DNA from: Glandiceps talaboti
Taxonomy: Eukaryota; Hemichordata; Enteropneusta; Spengelidae
Assembly: GCF_964340395.1 (NCBI RefSeq)
Contig: NC_135554.1
Span: 3,056,001-3,120,000 of the forward strand
Direction of reading: 5' to 3'
Length of the DNA: 64,000 bases
Numbering within the stretch: the stretch's first letter is position 1; each line of letters opens with the position of its first letter. The notes under the pieces are model-generated. The model was not told where the DNA came from, did no database searches, and saw only the letters and a program-made list of their open reading frames with translations. A program made the position numbers and the translations under genes. Shown one piece after another: positions 55,127 to 64,000 of the stretch.

Positions 55127-55982
55127 AAAATCCACCCAAGTTCCCAGTTTGGTGGGTATATTACCTTGGGTGTCTAGTTGGGAAATTGTTCAAGCCAAAA
55201 TGATCTTACCACTGGTGTGTGATTTGGGTCCAAAAATGTGAGTTTTGGTCAAAAAACTTAAACTCCAAAACTACTCAGCAGATTGATCTGAAATTTGGTT
55301 GAAATGTTCTTAGAGGTGTTGAGATAAAAAATTGTTTGTGACATTATGATTCCATCAGTGATATACAAATTAGGTATAAAATTGTGTCTTTTTGGTCAAA
55401 AATCTTTAATTCCAAAACTACTGAGCAGATTAGGTTGAAATTTGGTTGGAATGTTCTTCAGGGTGTTTATATTAAGACTTGTTCATGACATGATGATCCC
55501 ATCAGTGATATGCAAATTAGGTCTAAAAATGTGTCTTTTCTGTCAAAAATATATAGATCAAAAACTGCTGAGCAAATTGGGCTGAATTTAATGGGGATGC
55601 ATCTTGGGATGTGCAGACGATAATCATAATGTGGTGATATCATCAGTTTAAGTCTAAAAATCTCAATTTTGGTTAAAACTTATATCTTGAAACTGCATGG
55701 TGAATGGGTTGGAACTCGGGGATGTTTCTGGAGGTATTATTCTGCAGTTATTGTTGAAAACATTTCAACACAATTGGCCCTAGCAACCATGACCACACCC
55801 TTAGCAACAGTGAAGTGACTGCATATACATAGATAACAACAGGGATGGGCAGGTAAGTGACTAAAGATTCAAAAAATGTATGCAAATATGCTTAGCAACA
55901 GGACCCATACCCATAGCTACAGCTAAATGATGGTTTATATACATGTAGCAAAGATGAAAAGTAGGACGGGTAGGCAAGTTAA
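55127..55982 (+). mobile_element. Dispersed repeat family A, copy 5, left part
   Basis: It starts near 'tccacccaagttcccagttt' and continues with 'ttgggtgtctagttggg', 'gatcttaccactggtgtg', three degenerate monomers of about 150 bases, then two 'agcaacc.tgaccac' monomers. It breaks at 55982 and resumes at 57146. Confidence 0.75.
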
Positions 55983-57145
55983 CAGGGTTCGCACGGTCCT
56001 AGAAAACCCTGGAATTTCAAACCCTCCCTGGAAAACCCTGGAAAAATGCTCCCTACCCCTGGAAAACCCTGGAAAATGATCGTGATCGATTAATATTGAT
56101 GATTGACATCCCTATGCTTGAGCCACCCATTCATATGATTCACTACACCTAGTCTCGTAAATGTGAAATGGCGAAAATGTATTCAAAGTCTTTCACCACC
56201 ATGGTGAATGACGCTGATTAAACCCAGACAGTCAACCGATCCTTCCACGAGACACTTTGCCCACAGACCGTGCCTATGTGTAGTTGAATGGGTGCTGCAA
56301 TGTTTGTTTCGATCTTGCTACTCCGAGTCCAGTCGTCATTTCAGCGACATATTATTGTAACAGTCCCAGGGGGTAACAGTAGGTCTGTTAGCAAGATTAT
56401 CATAACATTGTAGTGAGTATCACGGCATCACCAGCCTGATCACAACCATGATTAGAAATTGTTACAAGTTTGGCACACGAGTCGACATACTACAAGCTCA
56501 CACATGGCAATACTAGGGCCTTGGGAAGTGCAGTTGAATTTCCGGGTTGTGGTAGTACAGTTTTGACTTTTATGTCATCGATAAATGGGTATTTGTTTTA
56601 CATGTTCTAAAAGAATAAACTATGTTTGTCAGTACAGTACAGTAACATTCCTAAATGGTCAAGTTGAGTTGAGAAATCGCGATGTTCTGCAACACATGGC
56701 ATCCGTATATAAACATCGAGACACAAGGGCTGAACATATTCAGTTATTCATAACTTGGAATTTCGTTATGTAAATGACATTTTTATTCAAAATTTTGAAG
56801 AAGTCACATCAAACTGTTCAATAATGAGGACAAACTTTAGTTTCAATTTGTTTGTTTGTATGGATATGTCTGAATCAATGCACCAGCTTGACGAAACGAC
56901 TACTTATGGGATAGGACAGAGGTTTCTCCTTAGCATGCAGACGTGGCTCTGAAACCAACGTCTTGCTTAGTGTTGATTGTCTTTTAAATGTTTTGTGACA
57001 TATTATGGGAACCTTTGTTACACATCAGATGCCATTCAAAAATATACTTTAGTGGTCAACAGCCCTGGAAAATGGCCAAAATCAATACGAATACGAAAAA
57101 AACCCTGGAAATTCATTTTGTTTTGCTTTACGTGTATGAACCCTG
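55983..57145. mobile_element. 1163-bp non-autonomous DNA element nested in family A
   Basis: The left end is CAGGGTTCGCACGG; the right end TGAACCCTG is its imperfect inverse (CAGGGTTCaTACACG when complemented). AGTTAA is duplicated directly outside both ends (55977-55982 and 57146-57151). Near the left end 'ccctggaaaa' recurs about four times (56026-56073), with two more copies near the right end in the same orientation. Removing the element and one AGTTAA restores family A sequence (compare 55851-55880). Internal open frames are at most 65 codons on + and none resembles a transposase, so it is non-autonomous. I cannot assign the superfamily. Confidence 0.75.
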
Positions 57146-57256
57146 AGTTAATAAAGATTCCAAAAATGTATGCAAATATCCCTAGCAACCAGAGCATGTC
57201 CATAGCAACAGCCAAATACAGTTGTGCTACAACGCCATTGGCACTATTTTTAATGT
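57146..57256 (+). mobile_element. Dispersed repeat family A, copy 5, right part
   Basis: It continues the interrupted copy: 'taaagattccaaaaatgta', 'atgcaaatatccctagcaac', 'catagcaacagccaaata', 'cagttgtgctacaa'. It ends at 'gcactatttttaatg' without the microsatellite segment. Confidence 0.75.
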
Positions 57257-58872
57257 CACCATGTGTATATATGGAGGACCATGCACCAACCATGGATGGT
57301 TTGATACCTAGCATTTTCCATTTAGTTTTATTCAAACATAATTATGATTGCCGTTTCAACATCAAAAATAGTTTTCAGCTTTAAAAAGAAATAAATGCAT
57401 AAAATTACAAGGTATTTCCAGAAAGTATGAAACATACATGGAGCAATTAGATATCCAACTAACGATGATTATCACATCATGACAGTATCCATCACGTAGG
57501 GCCGGACTGCCCACGTTGTACAGACTAGTCGACTATGATGAATCGGGTTTGACTATGATGAACTTATTAGCGACAGTGATTGAACATGAAGGAAGGCACG
57601 AGTATCATCATTACCATTTTCCAGTTTTAGTTTAGTTCTTATTGAATATCATAATTCTGGTAGTTTTGCTGACATGACAATGTTTACTAAAATCATCACT
57701 ATCAAAAAATGCTTATGAAGAGCTCCATAATGTACAGTAATTACATATCAATAAAAGATACATGTAATTTATTACCAATGGTAAACTGTCTACAACTTCT
57801 GTCATGGTCTACTGGGTCACTGTGTTAGTTGTTGGGGTGTGTACTACAAGGTGAAGTTTAAAGTGCATACAGAATAGAAGGTTCTATTTCAATGTTACCG
57901 TGTAGTCCATACTTTCAGCATGCTAGAACCACTTTGCATGCATGGCTAGTGCATAATTTGTGTTTATTCCATGGCTGAAGGACTTCAAATTGAATGTTGT
58001 GTGTTTCCTTTGTAATGCTTGTACCAGTCCTTTATCCAGCTGTCTTTTCTGCTAGCATAAGATGATCATACAATTCCTTGCCTGTAATTGATTTGTGGCA
58101 CTGTATAAAGCCTCTTGGAACAATTGCTGCATTGAGTGCATCTGACATGTCTTTTCAATGGTTATAAGGCACTCAACTCTCATACTATCATTTTGCATGC
58201 ATACCTTAGCCCTTCAGCTCTCATACCAAATGTTGTTGGCATATTTGGTCACTAGGGATAGTTGTTGTCAATATTTAGAAGCCAGCAGCAGTCAACCTAC
58301 CACAGTACTCTTCAAGTTCAGTGAAAGTAGAATGGACTGCCATACTTTGAAATAGTGTAGAACTGTGTCATGTGTACTTTGTTGAAAACAAAGCAGCCAT
58401 ATATAATGAGATTAGAGGATTAAAGAATTCACCTTGCAAAGGGTGTCATTAGGCACACTACAAATAACATTAAACATACAACATAGACTTAGTTTCTCTC
58501 TAAGGCACCAAATACAAGTGGCCAGTCTGGGCTCATATTGAAGAATTCATAAGAATTAAAATAACATTTTAGATGTAGATTTGTAGATGTGGCAAAACAG
58601 GTTGAGATGACAGGTCAAAGTATTGATTGGGTCTTTCTTGTCCAACCAAAAGTGTAGAAACTACTGTATTGTAGAGCACAATTCTTGTCAAACTAAATGT
58701 GTATCACATGTACATAAAGGGCTTAAATGTATAGAGGTCAAGTCTTGTGAAACTAAAAGTAAAAGTCTATAAACTTCTACACAAGGACCAAACTTTGTAA
58801 AGATCGACCATGTCGTGTGAGCATCAAACAACCAAAATTTGTACTTGCACCATTTCTTCACTAATTGATACT
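57257..58872. other. Unique sequence, no gene seen
   Basis: A tandem pair containing 'gactatgatgaa' lies near 57530-57562. The open frame at 58158-58355 has no splice or domain support. Confidence 0.45.
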
Positions 58873-59957
58873 GTATAGCCAGTGCCGTGATAAGCCATGT
58901 GGTATGTGTATAGCCAGTACTGTGATAAGCCATGTGGTATGTGTATAGCCAGTACTGTGATAAGCCATATGGTATGTGTATAGCCAGTGCCGTGATAAGC
59001 CATGTGGTATGTGTATAGCCAGTACTGTGATAAGTCTTGTGGTATGTGTATAGCCAGTGCCATGATAAGCCATGTGGTATGTGTATAGCCAGTACTGTGA
59101 TAAGCCTTGTGGTATGTGTATAGCCAGTGCTGTGATAAGCCTTGTGGTATGTGTATAGCCAGTGCCGTGATAAGCCATGTGGTATGTGTATAGTCAGTGC
59201 CATGATAAGCCATGTGGTATGTGTATAGCCAGTACTGTGATAAGCCACGTGGTATGTGTATAGCCAGTACTGTGATAAGCCATGTGGTATGTGTATAGCC
59301 AGTGCCGTGATAAGCCATGTGGTATGTGTATAGCCAGTACTGTGATAAGCCATGTGGTATGTGTATAGCCAGTGCCGTGATAAGCCTTGTGGTATGTGTA
59401 TAGCCAGTACTGTGATAAGCCATGTGGTATGTGTATAGCCAGTGCCGTGATAAGCCATGTGGTATGTGTATAGCCAGTGCCGTGATAAGCCATGTGGTAT
59501 GTGTATAGCCAGTACTGTGATAAGCCATGTGGTATGTGTATAGCCAGTACTGTGATAAGCCATGTGGTATGTGTATAGCCAGTGCCATGATAAGCCATGT
59601 GGTATGTGTATAGCCAGTACTGTGATAAACCATGTGGTATGTGTATAGCCAGTACTATGATAAGCCATGTGGTATGTGTATAGCCAGTACTGTGATAAGC
59701 CATGTGGTATGTGTATAGCCAGTGCCGTGATAAGCCTTGTGGTATGTGTATAGCCAGTACTGTGATAAGCCATGTGGTATGTGTATAGCCAGTACTGTGA
59801 TAAGCCATGTGGTATGTGTATAGCCAGTACTGTGATAAGCCATGTGGCATGTGTATAGCCAGTACTGTGATAAGCCATGTGGTATGTGTATAGCCAGTGC
59901 CGTGATAAGCCATGTGGTATGTGTATAGCCAGTACTGTGATAAGCCTTGTGGTATGT
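58873..59957. repeat. 35-bp minisatellite, about 31 copies
   Basis: The unit contains 'ggtatgtgtatagccagt' and 'gtgataagccatgt'. Two linked variants dominate, 'agtgccgtg' and 'agtactgtg', with catgt/cttgt as a second site. Minus-strand frames are open over hundreds of codons because 3 x 35 = 105 bases contain no stop in those frames. This is repeat arithmetic, not coding evidence. Confidence 0.97.
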
Positions 59958-60347
59958 TTTTTGATTAAAGCATTTCTGACATTGTCTATTGTAATAGGTG
60001 TTAAATCAATTGTTCATATACACAGTTAAGGAGAATGTTGGAATGGTCCAAATCAATTTTGTAGAAAATCATGGTCTTATTTTGTACATATACACTTCTT
60101 GGAAAATGGGCAAAAACATGTTAGTTTTTTTAATACTATAGCAAACTTTGCCCTTGTTATTAGAGTTTGAACAAATCAACTCTACAGAGGTAATATGAAA
60201 AAGTCAAAAACTGTAATGACTCATAACAGTGAATACAAAATGATGTAACATCGGAAAACTTGAATTATTCATTAGTTACTACAATGTACAACTTTTGGAT
60301 GATTTTATTCTTGTTCATAAATGAAGTGTTATTGTCAACATGATTAG
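59958..60347. other. Unique spacer, no gene seen
   Basis: AT-rich with no supported feature. Confidence 0.5.
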
Positions 60348-60547
60348 AGCCATGGTGGTAGTTGTAGTCAACAGCCATGGTGGTAGTTGTAGTCAACAGC
60401 CATGGTGGTAGTTGTAGTCAACAGCCATGGTGGTAGTTGTAGTCAACAGCCATGGTGGTAGTTGTAGTCAACAGCCATGGTGGTAGTTGTAGTCAACAGC
60501 CATGGTGGTAGTTGTAGTCAACAGCCATGGTGGTAGTTGTAGTCAAC
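60348..60547. repeat. 25-bp tandem repeat, exactly 8 identical copies
   Basis: The unit contains 'agccatggtggtagttgtag' plus 'tcaac'. All eight copies look identical and the array is exactly 200 bases, so it is very young or kept uniform. Confidence 0.97.
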
Positions 60548-61298
60548 ATTACAATGAAGTTTATTGTTAATATTTATGAGACCGTTTACAGTCAATAACA
60601 AGAGTGTCCATTATTTGACTGATTTGGAAACTTTGTGTTATAGGATTGTGAAAAAACTGACAAATAAAAGGAAACTGAAATATTAGTGTGGTAAACATTT
60701 ATGTAGTCTCATAGTTTGGAGGCATAACTTTTAAAAATGATTAAAAATAAAGACAATTTTTGTATGGAATTAGCATTGTAATAACTGTGTTGTTAAACAT
60801 TAATGTAGAGGGTATCACAGTTTAGTGTATCTTTTAAATATTTTAAACATTTTAGTGCAGCTTTTGCAATTTTTAAACATTTTCAGCCAGTTGTTTTTAG
60901 CATATTAAGATAACTTTTATTTGTTTGGTTTCATCAAGTCAATGAAGTGCCACTAATGCTCAGGTTTCCATAATTTGGTGTAAATTGTGTATATAACCTT
61001 AAGAGCAATCCAACAGATAAAGTAATCAGTAAGTAAAACACTGTCAAAATGATAGACTCCTTTAACCAAAGGACCCATGTTATTATACAGTGCAGCTGTC
61101 AGCAGAGTTAGAACAAGACTTAGTTTTGTCTTCTGTCAAAGTTTGTGAAAAGGATTGTTTACTGAAATGAAAGGTAGAACAATCCATTGAGAAAAGAAGT
61201 AGGACACCTTTTCAAAAAAGTTATACTGTACAAATACTGAATGGTGAAATTCAGAAAACTATTCTAATGGACAACATAAAGTACACTATACTTTATAC
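60548..61298. other. Unique AT-rich sequence, no gene seen
   Basis: No feature is supported. Confidence 0.5.
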
Positions 61299-64000
61299 AT
61301 AGAACAGTTAGATATAATGTAGGATGCTATAGAACAGTTAGATATAATATAGGATACTATAGAACAGTTAGATATAATATAGGATACTTAATAGAACAGT
61401 TAGATATAATATAGGATACTATAGAACAGTTAGATATAATGTAGGATACTATAGAACAGTTAGATATAATATAGGATACTATAGAACAGTTAGATATAAT
61501 ATAGGATACTATAGAACAGTTAGATATAATGTAGGATACTATAGAACAGTTAGATATAATGTAGGATACTATAGAACAGTTAGATATAATATAGGATACT
61601 ATAGAACAGTTAGATATAATGTAGGATACTATAAAACAGTTAGATATAATATAGGATACTATAGAACAGTTAGATATAATGTAGGATACTATAGAACAGT
61701 TAGATATAATATAGGATGCTATAGAACAGTTAGATATAATGTAGGATACTATAGAACAGTTAGATATAATGTAGGATACTATAGAACAGTTAGATATAAT
61801 GTAGGATACTAAAGAACAGTTAGATATAATGTAGGATACTATAGAACAGTTAGATATAATGTAGGATACTATAGAACAGTTAGATATAATGTAGGATACC
61901 ATAGAACAGTTAGATATAATGTAGGATACTATAGAACAGTTAGATATAATGTAGGATACTATAGAACAGTTAGATATAATGTAGGATACTATAGAACAGT
62001 TAGATATAATGTAGGATACTATAGAACAGTTAGATATAATGTAGGATGCTATAGAACAGTTAGATATAATATAGGATACTATAGAACAGTTAGATATAAT
62101 ATAGGATACTATAGAACAGTTAGATATAATATAGGATACTTTATAGAACAGTTAAATATAATGTAGGATACTATAGAACAGTTAGATATAATATAGGATA
62201 CTATAGAACAGTTAGATATAATGTAGGATACTATAGAACAGTTAGATATAATGTAGGATACTATAGAACAGTTAGATATAATGTAGGATACTATAGAACA
62301 GTTAGATATAATGTAGGATACTTAATAGAACAGTTAGATATAATATAGGATGCTATAGAACAGTTAGATATAATATAGGATACTATAGAACAGTTAGATA
62401 TAATATAGGATACTTTATAGAACAGTTAGATATAATGTAGGATACTATAGAACAGTTAGATATAATGTAGGATACTATAGAACAGTTAGATATAATGTAG
62501 GATACTATAGAACAGTTAGATATAATATAGGATACTATAGAACAGTTAGATATAATGTAGGATACTATAGAACAGTTAGATATAATATAGGATACTTTAT
62601 AGAACAGTTAAATATAATGTAGGATACTATAGAACAGTTAGATATAATGTAGGATACTTTATAGAACAGTTAAATATAATGTAGGATACTATAGAACAGT
62701 TAGATATAATGTAGGATACTATAGAACAGTTAGATATAATGTAGGATGCTATAGAACAGTTAGATATAATGTAGGATACTATAGAACAGTTAGATATAAT
62801 GTAGGATACTATAGAACAGTTAGATATAATGTAGGATACTATAGAACAGTTAGATATAATGTAGGATACTATAGAACAGTTAGATATAATGTAGGATGCT
62901 ATAGAACAGTTAGATATAATGTAGGATACTATAGAACAGTTAGATATAATGTAGGATACTTTATAGAACAGTTAGATATAATGTAGGATACTTTATAGAA
63001 CAGTTAGATATAATGTAGGATACTATAGAACAGTTAGATATAATATAGGATGCTATAGAACAGTTAGATATAATGTAGGATACTATAGAACAGTTAGATA
63101 TAATGTAGGATACTATAGAACAGTTAGATATAATGTAGGATACTATAGAACAGTTAGATATAATGTAGGATACTTTATAGAACAGTTAGATATAATGTAG
63201 GATACTTTATAGAACAGTTAGATATAATGTAGGATACTATAGAACAGTTAGATATAATGTAGGATACTATAGAACAGTTAGATATAATATAGGATACTAT
63301 AGAACAGTTAGATATAATGTAGGATACTATAGAACAGTTAGATATAATGTAGGATACTATAGAACAGTTAGATATAATGTAGGATACTATAGAACAGTTA
63401 GATATAATGTAGGATACTATAGAAGAGTTAGATATAATGTAGGATACTATAGAACAGTTAGATATAATGTAGGATACTTAATAGAACAGTTAGATATAAT
63501 ATAGGATACTATAGAACAGTTAGATATAATGTAGGATACTATAGAACAGTTAGATATAATGTAGGATACTATAGAACAGTTAGATATAATGTAGGATACT
63601 TAATAGAACAGTTAGATATAATATAGGATACTATAGAACAGTTAGATATAATGTAGGATACTATAGAACAGTTAGATATAATGTAGGATACTTTATAGAA
63701 CAGTTAGATATAATGTAGGATACTATAGAACAGTTAGATATAATATAGGATGCTATAGAACAGTTAGATATAATGTAGGATACTATAGAACAGTTAGATA
63801 TAATGTAGGATACTATAGAACAGTTAGATATAATGTAGGATACTATAGAACAGTTAGATATAATGTAGGATACTATAGAACAGTTAGATATAATGTAGGA
63901 TACTATAGAACAGTTAGATATAATGTAGGATACTATAGAACAGTTAGATATAATGTAGGATACTATAGAACAGTTAGATATAATATAGGATACTATAGAA
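61299..64000. repeat. 30-bp minisatellite, at least 90 copies, runs off the window
   Basis: The unit contains 'agaacagttagatataat' and 'gtaggatact'. Variable sites are atGtagg/atAtagg and atACt/atGCt. Occasional 32-bp junctions read 'actttatag' or 'acttaatag' in place of 'actatag'. A minus-strand open frame at 61357-61902 has a 10-residue period and is an artefact. The right boundary is not visible. Confidence 0.98.

Noticed and set aside
56585-57384. Transposase remnant inside the 1163-bp element
   Set aside because: Open frames of 62, 65 and 135 codons (the last runs beyond the element) show no catalytic motif or domain I can recognise.
58688-59913. Long minus-strand open frames (up to 396 codons) with His/Tyr-rich periodic product
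   Set aside because: Several frames of the same strand are open over the same 35-bp array, the result of a stop-free 105-base period.

Overview
This is eukaryotic nuclear DNA, most likely from a marine invertebrate. The evidence is spliceosomal signals around one protein-coding exon, tRNA-derived SINE heads, DNA-transposon remnants with terminal inverted repeats, (TG)n, (TC)n and (TCTG)n microsatellites, AT-rich CpG-poor sequence, and an excess of the word TACATGTA. I cannot fix the phylum from sequence alone; amphioxus, molluscs, hemichordates and brachiopods all carry similar-looking intronic debris.

About half of the window (my hand sum is near 31 kb of 64 kb) is tandem repeat. I count 28 arrays with units of 20 bp or more, plus several simple-sequence tracts. 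Unit lengths run from 22 to 75 bp, and nearly every array has its own unrelated unit. The largest are a 23-bp array at 2693-10793 (about 350 units), a 24-bp array at 22795-26072 (about 136 units), a 30-bp array at 61299 to the window end (about 90 units, unfinished), a 26-bp array at 40299-42329 (about 78), a 35-bp array at 51851-53520 (about 47) and a 31-bp array at 31724-33063 (about 43). Several have higher-order structure: tandem blocks of 59, about 50 and 5 units that share the same variant pattern.

The one gene signal I trust is at 10.8-13.1 kb: a relatively CpG-rich segment, a strong splice donor at 11630, a CRE palindrome at 12631, a splice acceptor at 12753/12754, an ATG at 12787 in good context, and an open frame to a donor at 13114/13115. 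This looks like the 5' end of a + strand gene encoding a polar, probably disordered N-terminus of 109 residues. I do not recognise the protein. If the model is right, much of the window downstream is probably its first coding intron, though no downstream exon was found to prove it.

Between the arrays lie dispersed repeats. They include a candidate PIF/Harbinger-like non-autonomous element (1216-2493, TTA duplication) holding two tail-to-tail tRNA-derived SINEs, a second copy of one SINE at 53.58 kb, and a family I call A ('agcaac / aaaactac') with at least five copies, three of which expanded a (TG)n tract at the same internal point. A 1163-bp element at 55983-57145 is cleanly nested in one family A copy with a 6-bp target duplication. 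Family B ('ccattcaagtgtct') seems to have seeded the 38-bp array. I found no rRNA, tRNA gene, CRISPR array, viral gene, toxin gene or intact transposase, and no undescribed molecular system. The unusual content is the density and structure of the tandem arrays.
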